Origin: Nanobdellota archaeon
GTDB lineage: Archaea > Nanobdellota > Nanobdellia > Pacearchaeales > GW2011-AR1
Reading direction: 5' to 3'
NCBI GenBank assembly: GCA_030704765.1
Contig: JAUYDD010000165.1
Span: 1 to 12,740 of the forward strand
DNA: 12,740 nucleotides
The notes beneath the pieces are model-generated. The model ran no database searches, was not told the origin of the DNA, and saw only the letters and a list, made by a program, of their open reading frames with translations. Positions 1-6,271 of this stretch are shown here, piece by piece; position 1 is the stretch's first letter, and each line of letters begins with the position of its first letter. The position numbers were made by a program, and so were the translations under genes.

Positions 1-139
1 AAAACCTCATCTTTTAAGATGAGGTAGTTTACTTGCATTCAATTTCCGAGCATCCTAAAAATTTCCGAATCAGAAAAATCGCCGATCAAACTCCATCCTT
101 CAGGATGGAGTAGGCGATTTTTCAGGAAATTTTTTTGAT
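1..139 (+). repeat. Hairpin-array repeat, copy 0 (divergent, left end cut by window)
   Basis: This is a diverged member of the repeat family found five more times in the window. It begins inside the first module (AAAACCTCAT is shared with the other copies), carries the shared joint GAGCATCCTAAAA at 48-60, and ends with the family terminus TTTTTTTGAT at 130-139. Its internal hairpins are perfect: CCTCATCTT/AAGATGAGG (5-24), AAAAATTTCC (57-66) with GGAAATTTTT (125-134), AAAAATCGCC (74-83) with GGCGATTTTT (113-122), and ACTCCATCCT/AGGATGGAGT (90-111). The outer stem differs entirely in sequence from that of the other copies but is still fully paired. It lies just 3' of the minus-strand gene at 149-817. 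Confidence 0.8.
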
Positions 140-148
140 AAAAGATAT

Positions 149-817
149 TTATATTTTTTTAGGTACACAAACACCTTTTGAATTGCAAGTACCTTGTTTT
201 TTTGTTTTGGGGTCTGTGCAAGGTTTATCTTTAGCATAGGTAGGTGTATTAAATACACATTTTCCTTTACCACCTAACTCATTTATTTTAGCATCTAATT
301 TTGAACTTATGCCTGGATCATATCCTACAAATTTAGCTAATATCTTCCATCTTTTTTCACTATTAGGATTTTTTGGATCACTAAGTTCAGCAATACAAGT
401 ATTAACAATAAATATAACAGGGACTGTCTTACCACCATAAAGATTAAATGTTCTTATATTTTCTTCTTTATCCACATCAAACTTATATACATTATTTCTT
501 GTATTTTTTATATACTCATCCATAAAAGGTTTAAGTTGAATACAATAAGCACACCAATCGCTTTCAGCTGTAAAATAATATATTGCTAAACATTCTTTGC
601 ATTTTAAACAAGGCTTGTAACAATTATCATTCTTTGACTCGCACTCTTCTCCATATCCTTTATATGCATCTGTTTGCCCTGCTAAAGGAGTTTGATAGAG
701 CTCTCCTGATTTATCTTCAAGATAATCAGAGGTTTTTCTAAAAGGATTATATATTGCAATGGTAATTAGAACTATCGCTAAAGCAAGAATAATCACTAAC
801 ATCATTCTTTTTTTCAT
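149..817 (-). CDS. Membrane-anchored thioredoxin-fold protein with Cys-rich tail
   Basis: 222 residues. An N-terminal hydrophobic segment (about residues 5-23, preceded by KKR) should anchor the protein with its body outside the cytoplasm. The core looks like a thioredoxin fold: WCAYC places a CxxC pair at C89/C92 after a beta strand, and TVPVIF at 131-136 supplies the expected cis-proline (P133). This suggests disulfide exchange on envelope or secreted proteins. Extra cysteines lie before the active site (C59, C66, C70, C73, C76), at C141, and in a short C-terminal tail (C187, C200, C211, C217). They could form structural disulfides or a metal site. No partner such as DsbD/CcdA is adjacent. 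The ATG at 817 has a TATA-like box about 25 bp upstream, so the transcript is probably leaderless. The thioredoxin-like fold is well supported; whether it is an oxidase, isomerase or reductase is unknown. Confidence 0.85.
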   Translation of the reverse strand: MKKRMMLVIILALAIVLITIAIYNPFRKTSDYLEDKSGELYQTPLAGQTDAYKGYGEECESKNDNCYKPCLKCKECLAIYYFTAESDWCAYCIQLKPFMDEYIKNTRNNVYKFDVDKEENIRTFNLYGGKTVPVIFIVNTCIAELSDPKNPNSEKRWKILAKFVGYDPGISSKLDAKINELGGKGKCVFNTPTYAKDKPCTDPKTKKQGTCNSKGVCVPKKI

Positions 818-837
818 GATTCTTTAATGAAATTAGA

Positions 838-845
838 TTATTTAA
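838..845 (-). promoter_or_regulatory. TATA box of the thioredoxin-like gene
   Basis: TTAAATAA on the minus strand is centred about 25 bp upstream of the ATG at 817. That is the spacing expected of an archaeal TATA box driving a leaderless mRNA. No Shine-Dalgarno sequence precedes the ATG. Confidence 0.45.
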
Positions 846-883
846 TGTTTTTTGTTGTTTGTAATTATTGATAGTTATAGGAA

Positions 884-1081
884 ATCAAAAAAACAATGTG
901 CCACCACACACTAAAGTGTGTGGTTTGTTACAGGCACTTGTTTTTAGGATGCAAGAAAAAACTTTTATGGTTTTTTCTGCACAGAAAATTGCATAAGACA
1001 ATTTTCTTGTGCTCGAGAATTGAAAACTGTAACATTTGCTATGACCACATGATAAATCATGAGGTTTTCAATTCTCGACAT
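884..1081 (-). repeat. Hairpin-array repeat, copy 1
   Basis: This 198 bp copy is on the minus strand and runs from ATGTCGAGAAT (at 1081) to TTTTTTTGAT (at 884). Its modules, in element order, are: the long inverted repeat with arms TCGAGAATTGAAAAC/GTTTTCAATTCTCGA (1013-1078); a GCACAAGAAAATTG/CAATTTTCTGTGC hairpin; an AGAAAAAAC/GTTTTTTCT hairpin with a 7-base loop; the joint GCATCCTAAAAACAA; and a terminal hairpin CCACACAC-TTTA-GTGTGTGG closed by GTGCC/GGCAC. It sits between two divergent genes, upstream of both promoters. A spurious open frame crosses it. Confidence 0.9.
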
Positions 1082-1155
1082 GAGTTTATTTGGCCTGAAA
1101 ATGACTCAATCACCAAAAATTATTTACTATCATATACTTAATACCATATAAAGAA

Positions 1156-1163
1156 TTATAAAC
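1156..1163 (+). promoter_or_regulatory. TATA box of the coiled-coil gene
   Basis: TTATAAAC is centred about 25 bp upstream of the ATG at 1184, which supports that ATG as a leaderless start over the in-frame GTG at 1166. A second TATA-like CATATAAA lies at 1145-1152. Confidence 0.45.
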
Positions 1164-1183
1164 CAGTGATTTCACTTAAAATT

Positions 1184-1831
1184 ATGGCGTTTTCCAGAAG
1201 ATTATTATATGCATCAGTTGCATTTTTTTCATTATTAGGGAGCTTTTATATTGGGTATTCTACAAATAAAAAATTTAATCCTCCTCAAGTCATATCTACT
1301 CCTAATAGTAATCCAAGAACTTGTTGCGATGAATTAGAAAAAGAAGTTGAAAAAAAGGATGTAGAATATCAGGAATTAATAAAACAAAAATTAGAAGTTG
1401 AAAAAATAGCTGCTCTTGCTGAAAAAAGAGAAGCTGAAGCAGAAGTAAGAGAATTAAAAGTAAGAAGAGATGCACTAAAAAAACCTTATGAACTTGAAAA
1501 AGAGAATAATGAGCTAAAATTAAGGATAATCCAGTTAGAAGGAAGAGTAACAAATAATTATGTAAAAAATGAGGAAGCAGGGGCAAGGTATGAAGCTAAT
1601 ATTGCAGAAACAAGAGCTGTAGTAGCCAGGAGAGATTGTGAAATTTCAATGATTTCCTCCAGGTTATCAACTAAAGATGCTTATATAGAAAAACTAAAAG
1701 CATTGCATGAAAAAGAATTAGCTATTAAGGATACTGAAAAAGCTAGATTAGAAACTTATTCAATTAAGCTTGAAAGAATAATTGAAAATGCTAGAAGAAA
1801 TGGTTATGTCTTGCCTGTTTCTAGGAATTAG
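1184..1831 (+). CDS. Membrane-anchored coiled-coil protein, unknown function
   Basis: I do not recognise a family. From the ATG at 1184 it encodes 215 residues starting MAFSRRLLY. The alternative is an in-frame GTG at 1166 that adds six residues; the ATG is preferred because of the TATA spacing. Near the N terminus a hydrophobic stretch (about residues 6-24) follows two arginines and looks like a signal anchor. A short Pro/Asn-rich linker and a CC pair (CCDELEKEV) follow. The remainder is charged, rich in Glu, Lys and Ala, and predicted to be mostly coiled coil, interrupted around NNYVKNEE. Its 3' end faces the SMC gene with only nine bases between the stop codons. Such proteins often act as scaffolds or tethers, but nothing here shows what it binds. 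Confidence 0.75.
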   Translation: MAFSRRLLYASVAFFSLLGSFYIGYSTNKKFNPPQVISTPNSNPRTCCDELEKEVEKKDVEYQELIKQKLEVEKIAALAEKREAEAEVRELKVRRDALKKPYELEKENNELKLRIIQLEGRVTNNYVKNEEAGARYEANIAETRAVVARRDCEISMISSRLSTKDAYIEKLKALHEKELAIKDTEKARLETYSIKLERIIENARRNGYVLPVSRN

Positions 1832-1840
1832 AATTGAAAT

Positions 1841-4705
1841 TCAAATCTGCAAGCTCAATATTTTTGAAATCCCTTCTTGCATAGAAACTCCATACAATAT
1901 ATTGGATGACTCTGAGATTATTGAGTCATTATGAGTGATTATTATATACTGTCCATTTTTCATATGCTTCTTTAAAAGATAAGCTAGTTTTTCTGAATTC
2001 CTCCTGTCTAATGCAGCATCTATCTCATCAAAAATATAGAAACAATAAGGCCTGAATTCTTGTATAGCAAATATTAAAGATAAAGCAACTAATGTCTGTT
2101 CTCCTCCTGATAAAGATGTTATGTCAAAATATTTTCCACCACCTACTTTTACTATAATATCAAGACCTCCTTCAAAGACTTCTTTTTTATTCTCTGGCTC
2201 TAATAAAACAATACCTTTTTCACTTAATTGAGAGAAATTCCTAGAGAACATGTCATTTATCTGTTCTAAAGTATGCAAGAAGACCTTTTTCTTTTTCTTG
2301 TCTATTTGTGCTATAACATTAAGTATCTCTAATTTCTCTTTTTCTAATTGGTCTACTTTTTCTTTTATCTTATCGTATTCTTCTTTGATATTGTCATAAA
2401 CTTCCAAAGCCCTTAAATTTACATTTCCTATTCTTGCTAAAGTGTCTTCTGTCTCTTTTAGTTTTTCTAAAAGTTTTTCAATAGACATTGGATAGAACTC
2501 TAATCCTTCAAACTCTTTCAAGTCCTGCGTAAAAGTCTCTTTTTTTGCATTGACCTGTGCTTTTGTTATCATAAGATTATTGTTCTCCTGCTCTAACATC
2601 CTTTTCTCATTTTGATGATGCATAAAGTCTGATTCCAAGCCCCTGACCTTGTCCTGGAGAGAGTTCTTTTCTTCAAACATTTTCTGATATTTCTTTTTCA
2701 AAGCTTCTGCTAGTTCATCTTTTTTCTTAGATATCTTCTCTTTTTCCTCTAATGTATCTTTTATTGTCCTTAATTGCTCGGATAATTCCCCATTATCCCG
2801 TATATTCTGTTTTATAGCTAGCTTGATCCTGTCTAATTCCCTTTCTTTAGATGTAATCTCAATTCCTAAGTTCCTTTCTTCTGTTCTTTGAAGTTCACTT
2901 ACATCCAGTTTCAAAGCTTCATATTGTTCTTCTGATAGTTTAGATATAGAAATCTTGTTCTCTAGATTTTTTTTCTTCTGCTCCAGGTTCCCGAGTTCAG
3001 ATAAATATACAAACACCTGTTCACTATCTCTTTTTATCTGTTGCTTTTTTTCATTTATACCCTGCAACTTCACCAAGTCTATGTTCCTATGATTTATCTC
3101 CAATGCTTGCTTTGCTATTTTTTCTTTCAGTTCCTTCAGCAATGTCTTTGCTTCAGTCATATCAATATCAAGGGTATTTATTATATTCTTGGACCTTGAC
3201 ATATCATTATTGGATTTTGTTATGACCTCGTTTATATGCTCTTTGGTTATCTTTGTTTTGCATAAAGGACAAATATCTAATTTTGATACTTGATTCTTTA
3301 TTTTTTCAGCTTCGTTAATCATCTGATTTTCTATAGCTCTTTGTTTTTCTTTTTCTAAAATACTATCTTCTAATTTTTGGGTATTTTGTTTGTTCTCTTC
3401 AAGTGAGTTTCTCAGGATTATCAAAATCTGATTGTTTCCGTCAATATCTTCTTTTGTCCTTAGTTCCCTTTCTGTAGACTCAATCTGGTTCATGATAAAA
3501 CTAGATTCATTCTTGAGCCTTTGAATCTGGAGTTTTTTGTCCTCTATCTGCGCATAAGTAGATGAAAGATTAGATTTCAAGACAAAAAACTGTCTTTTAG
3601 ATTCTTCTAATTCATCTAATCTAGATTTTTTATCTGCTAATTCTTTTTTCCTATCTTTTCCTTTTTCTTTTGCTATATCTTGTATCTCTGATTCCATAAT
3701 CTTAGCTGATTCTTCTAAAGTATGTTTTCTCCTTGAAAGTTCTAATAACTGGTTCTCAAAATTCTCTTTTTTTGCTATCATTCCTGCTATCTCTTGTTTT
3801 AAAGTAGATATCTCCATTAAAAGAGCATCTTGTTCTAGGCCTGAAGATTTCTGTATAGTGGTTAAAATATTGTTAATCTTATCATTAAGAATTGATATTT
3901 CTTGAGAAATCTTATGTGCTTGCTCTTCACTTTTTTTTATCTCTTTATTTTTTGATTCTATCATAGAAAGAATCTCTTTTAGTTCTTTATCTTTTTCTAA
4001 AACATTTTTATTTACAATAGAAGCTTTGCATCTTTTTTTAGCCTCTTCAAGTTTTTTGAAACGCAAAGCTTCTTCTCTTTCTTGTTCTAGATTCCTTAGG
4101 TAATTGGTTCTTTCCCTTAATATCGCGTTTATCTGTTTGATTTTTTCTTCTGTCTTCTCCAATTCTTTTAAGGATTTCTCTTTTCTCATCTCGTATACAG
4201 AGATACCTGCTACATCTTCCAATACTTTCCTTCTTTCATCACTAGGCATTTTAACAAATTTCTCTATCTCTCCTTGAAGAATGATATTGAAACCATGAGG
4301 GTCTATACCTGCTTGAGTCAAGAGCTCTAAGACCTCTTGTCTTGTCTTTACTTCATTATTAATCTTATAGACACTTTGGCCGTTTTTTCTTACAATCCTT
4401 CTGATTATTATCTCTTTGTTTTCCAATGCAAAAATCTTGTCAGTATTGTCAAAAATTATCTCTACATAGGCTTCGTTTGCACCTTTGTAATCTTTGTTTC
4501 CTGAAAATATCAAATGAGAGGCTTTAGCTGCACGCATGCTTTTTATTGAAAGCCTGCCTAATACAAAACATAGAGCATCTGTTACATTAGACTTTCCACT
4601 ACCATTCGGACCTACCATAACGGACATATGCCTATCTAGATTAATCTCAGTCTCTCTTGCAAAAGATTTGAATCCTTTTATTAAAAGTTTTTTAATATAA
4701 GTCAA
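1841..4705 (-). CDS. SMC-type ATPase with a Rad50-like zinc-hook motif
   Basis: 954 residues. The N-terminal head has the SMC-style start (IKGFKSFA), Walker A GPNGSGKS at 32-39 and a Q-loop at Q144. The C-terminal head has signature LSGGEQ at 865-870, Walker B and D-loop in FYIFDEIDAALD (D893/E894), and the switch histidine H925. Between them run two coiled-coil arms of about 310 residues each. At the exact midpoint is CPLC (C479/C482) in the context LDICPLCKTKITKEH, as in the Rad50 zinc hook. I see no SMC hinge domain, which explains why the protein is shorter than the usual ~1,150-1,200 residues. The heads argue for a role in chromosome organisation; the hook suggests zinc-mediated dimerisation. 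No ScpA/ScpB or Mre11 gene is in the window. Translation starts at TTG, preceded by GAGGT. It could be classed as an SMC-related or Rad50-related protein; a conventional hinge is unlikely. Confidence 0.93.
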   Translation of the reverse strand: MTYIKKLLIKGFKSFARETEINLDRHMSVMVGPNGSGKSNVTDALCFVLGRLSIKSMRAAKASHLIFSGNKDYKGANEAYVEIIFDNTDKIFALENKEIIIRRIVRKNGQSVYKINNEVKTRQEVLELLTQAGIDPHGFNIILQGEIEKFVKMPSDERRKVLEDVAGISVYEMRKEKSLKELEKTEEKIKQINAILRERTNYLRNLEQEREEALRFKKLEEAKKRCKASIVNKNVLEKDKELKEILSMIESKNKEIKKSEEQAHKISQEISILNDKINNILTTIQKSSGLEQDALLMEISTLKQEIAGMIAKKENFENQLLELSRRKHTLEESAKIMESEIQDIAKEKGKDRKKELADKKSRLDELEESKRQFFVLKSNLSSTYAQIEDKKLQIQRLKNESSFIMNQIESTERELRTKEDIDGNNQILIILRNSLEENKQNTQKLEDSILEKEKQRAIENQMINEAEKIKNQVSKLDICPLCKTKITKEHINEVITKSNNDMSRSKNIINTLDIDMTEAKTLLKELKEKIAKQALEINHRNIDLVKLQGINEKKQQIKRDSEQVFVYLSELGNLEQKKKNLENKISISKLSEEQYEALKLDVSELQRTEERNLGIEITSKERELDRIKLAIKQNIRDNGELSEQLRTIKDTLEEKEKISKKKDELAEALKKKYQKMFEEKNSLQDKVRGLESDFMHHQNEKRMLEQENNNLMITKAQVNAKKETFTQDLKEFEGLEFYPMSIEKLLEKLKETEDTLARIGNVNLRALEVYDNIKEEYDKIKEKVDQLEKEKLEILNVIAQIDKKKKKVFLHTLEQINDMFSRNFSQLSEKGIVLLEPENKKEVFEGGLDIIVKVGGGKYFDITSLSGGEQTLVALSLIFAIQEFRPYCFYIFDEIDAALDRRNSEKLAYLLKKHMKNGQYIIITHNDSIISESSNILYGVSMQEGISKILSLQI

Positions 4706-4713
4706 TTTTTTAT

Positions 4714-4718
4714 ACCTC
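4714..4718 (-). promoter_or_regulatory. Shine-Dalgarno-like GAGGT deciding the SMC TTG start
   Basis: GAGGT lies eight bases upstream of the TTG at 4705. It is one of the few SD-like sites in the window and supports the unusual TTG start, which begins exactly where SMC homology should begin. It would need a transcript starting farther upstream, for example from the CTTAAAAATAAG region near 4745-4756. Confidence 0.5.
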
Positions 4719-4724
4719 TATTTT

Positions 4725-4732
4725 GATATAAA
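4725..4732 (-). promoter_or_regulatory. TATA-like box upstream of SMC
   Basis: TTTATATC on the minus strand is centred about 24 bp from the TTG start. If used, it would give a near-leaderless transcript lacking the GAGGT site, so it competes with the SD explanation. Confidence 0.3.
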
Positions 4733-4771
4733 GAGAATTTTCTTATTTTTAAGTATTGTCATAGATAATTT

Positions 4772-4785
4772 TTTAAACTATATTA
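4772..4785 (+). promoter_or_regulatory. TATA-like box of the PH-domain operon
   Basis: TTTAAACTATATTA lies about 22 bp upstream of the ATG at 4799. An AGGA at 4790-4793 is a possible weak SD if transcription starts farther upstream. This promoter and that of SMC diverge within 93 bp. Confidence 0.4.
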
Positions 4786-4798
4786 ATGTAGGATATGC

Positions 4799-5344
4799 AT
4801 GGAACTTAGCAGAAAACAATTGCATCCGGGAGTAAAATGGTCATTTAGGATTGGGATATATTTTTTTATGTTCATATTCTCATTTTTTATAGGATGGATC
4901 CTTGGTATCTTTTTTGTAGGAATAGGCATGTTGATATTTGGTCCTGATTCAATAGCAGGAATAGCATTAGGAATAATTACATTTGCAGTATTTTATATTA
5001 TATTTTCAATAATCATTGCTGAGATATTTGCAAGAATGTCTTATAATAGGTGGTTCTATGAATTTACAGAGGATAATTTGAAGATTGAAAGAGGAATCAT
5101 ATGGAAAAGATATTCTAATATTCCTTATGAAAGAATACAAAATGTGGATATAACAAGAGGCATTATTGCGCGTATGCTGGGATTCTCTACAGTAAATATA
5201 CAGACAGCTGGTTTTTCCTATAGCCCTCATGCTGGAAGTTTTTCAGAAGGATATATTCCTGCTGTAGATATTAATGAAGCTGAACAAATACGAGAATTTG
5301 TTATGAAAAAAATAACAAAAAAAAGCAGAAAACAAGGATTATGA
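4799..5344 (+). CDS. Bacterial-type PH-domain membrane protein (bPH2/YdbS-like), first of pair
   Basis: 181 residues. Two membrane segments (about 18-45 and 52-77) are followed by a cytoplasmic domain with the features of bPH2 (DUF304, YdbS/YdbT-like) proteins: ERGIIWKRYSNIPYERIQNVD (97-117), then RGIIARMLGFSTVNIQTAG (120-138). Function is poorly known in this family; members are membrane-bound and in bacteria sometimes occur in pairs. The C terminus ends in a helix with a basic tail (KKITKKSRK). The stop overlaps the next start by four bases (ATGA), so the two are translated from one mRNA. Sequence similarity to the next gene shows tandem duplication. Family assignment is confident; the role in the cell is not known. 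Confidence 0.85.
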   Translation: MELSRKQLHPGVKWSFRIGIYFFMFIFSFFIGWILGIFFVGIGMLIFGPDSIAGIALGIITFAVFYIIFSIIIAEIFARMSYNRWFYEFTEDNLKIERGIIWKRYSNIPYERIQNVDITRGIIARMLGFSTVNIQTAGFSYSPHAGSFSEGYIPAVDINEAEQIREFVMKKITKKSRKQGL

Positions 5345-5877
5345 TGAATAAATTACATCCAGGAACAAGATGGATATTCAGGTTTAGAATATATCTTGCG
5401 TTATTACCATTGTTGATATTTCTCATTATAATATCTACTTTTGCTTCTTATTTCACTAAAACCTTAATATTTCTATATTTTTGGATATTGTTTGCAATAA
5501 TCTTTGCTGAAATCTTTGCAAGGATGAGTTATAATAGATATTTTTATGAGGTCAATAATAAAGGAATAAAAATAGAAAAAGGAATTATCTGGAAAAAATA
5601 CACTTCTATACCTTTTGAAAGAGTCCAGAATGTAGACACTAAAAGAGGGATTTTTGCAAGAATATTTGGATTTTCAACAATAGATATTGAAACAGCTGGA
5701 CAATCAAATCCTCATGGTCCATATATGGGTATGAGAATAAGAATTGGAAACAGGAATTATCAGAGATATGAAAGTGAAGGCCATATACCTGGAATCCCTA
5801 TTGATGAAGCTGAAAAAATCAGGGATTTTATTTTAAAAAAAATAACTAAAAAAATAAAGAAATTGCCTAAAAATTAG
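5341..5877 (+). CDS. Bacterial-type PH-domain membrane protein (bPH2/YdbS-like), second of pair
   Basis: 178 residues, a paralogue of the preceding protein. It shares LHPGxxWxFRxxIY at the N terminus, AEIFARMSYNRxFYE after the membrane segments, and GIIWKKYTSIPFERVQNVD followed by RGIFARIFGFSTIDIETAG. Two hydrophobic segments lie at about 16-34 and 41-58. Compared with its partner it has a longer insertion after the TAG motif (PHGPYMGMRIRIGNRNYQ), so the two are not interchangeable copies; a hetero-oligomer is plausible but inferred. Start: ATG at 5341 overlaps the upstream stop, or ATG at 5344 directly after it; AAGGA at 5334-5338 could act as an internal SD. Its stop codon lies inside the left arm of a strong terminator-like hairpin. 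Confidence 0.85.
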   Translation: MMNKLHPGTRWIFRFRIYLALLPLLIFLIIISTFASYFTKTLIFLYFWILFAIIFAEIFARMSYNRYFYEVNNKGIKIEKGIIWKKYTSIPFERVQNVDTKRGIFARIFGFSTIDIETAGQSNPHGPYMGMRIRIGNRNYQRYESEGHIPGIPIDEAEKIRDFILKKITKKIKKLPKN

Positions 5878-5921
5878 CAATCCCCACCGACCCAGAGGGC
5901 AGGGGTATTTGCTAATTTTTT
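5869..5921 (+). terminator. Strong hairpin plus T-run ending the PH-domain operon
   Basis: A 12-bp perfect stem, AAAAATTAGCAA (5869-5880) with TTGCTAATTTTT (5909-5920), encloses CCCC/GGGG and CCC/GGG pairs. The left arm contains the TAG stop codon at 5875-5877. The right arm ends in a T-run (5916-5921). Confidence 0.65.
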
Positions 5922-6053
5922 CGCTTCGCGACCGGCAATTTCAGTCTCCAAAAAAAACTTTCAGAAGTTTTTCTGGGCCATTCAAAATCTGAAGATTTTG
6001 AAGGTTTCAAATCTGCTGACCCAGAGCCTCGGGTATTAAACCCAGATTTGAAA
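5922..6053. repeat. Cluster of palindromes between converging genes
   Basis: This non-coding stretch is nearly all inverted repeats: TCGC-TTC-GCGA near 5921-5931; AAAAACTT/AAGTTTTT (5953-5972); TTCAAAATCT/AGATTTTGAA (5981-6002); and TTTCAAATCTG/CAGATTTGAAA (6005-6053). The last stem holds a GACCCAGAG...GGGTATT motif that also occurs in the terminator at 5889-5909. It directly abuts repeat copy 2, so it may be a further module of the same type of element. Confidence 0.6.
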
Positions 6054-6221
6054 ATCAAAAAAACAATCCACCACACCCTAAAGGTTTTTTGCCACAGCTA
6101 AAAAATCGCCTGCTGGCGAGTGTGGTTTGATTGGCCCTTGTTTTTAGGATGTTCGAGAATTGAAAACTGTAACATTTGCTACGACCACATGATAAATCAT
6201 GAGGTTTTCAATTCTCAACAT
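6054..6221 (-). repeat. Hairpin-array repeat, copy 2
   Basis: This 168 bp minus-strand copy has family termini ATGTTGAGAAT (at 6221) and TTTTTTTGAT (at 6054). It lacks the two middle A/T-rich hairpins seen in copies 1, 4 and 5: the long inverted repeat (6153-6217) joins straight to CATCCTAAAAACAA. Its terminal hairpin carries the extended insert (TCGCC-AGCA-GGCGA and TTTTTT...AAAAAA) shared with copy 4. Three bases (CCC) missing from the closing stem break the GGGCC/GGCCC pairing. In minus orientation its T-run lies downstream of the antiporter gene and could serve as its terminator. Confidence 0.9.
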
Positions 6222-6271
6222 AATACATATTTCTAAAAGAAATGTTGATCAAATTTTATATGAATTATTCC

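Noticed and set aside
896..1141. Open frame of 81 codons across repeat copy 1
   Set aside because: It runs through paired hairpin arms of a non-coding repeat, has no promoter or SD, and shared residues with the frame at 10304-10594 are explained by the repeat itself.
1302..1586. Leucine-rich minus-strand frame opposite the coiled-coil gene
   Set aside because: Poly-Leu/Phe composition is the antisense shadow of Glu/Lys-rich codons in the real gene.
1832..1840. Terminator between the convergent coiled-coil and SMC genes
   Set aside because: Only nine bases separate the stops; the small GAATT/AATTC palindrome there is too weak to claim.
1841..4705. Plain Rad50
   Set aside because: Head motifs (GFKSF, GPNGSGKSNVTDALCFVLG, FDEIDAALD) are SMC-like, and no mre11 neighbour is seen; the hook alone is Rad50-like.
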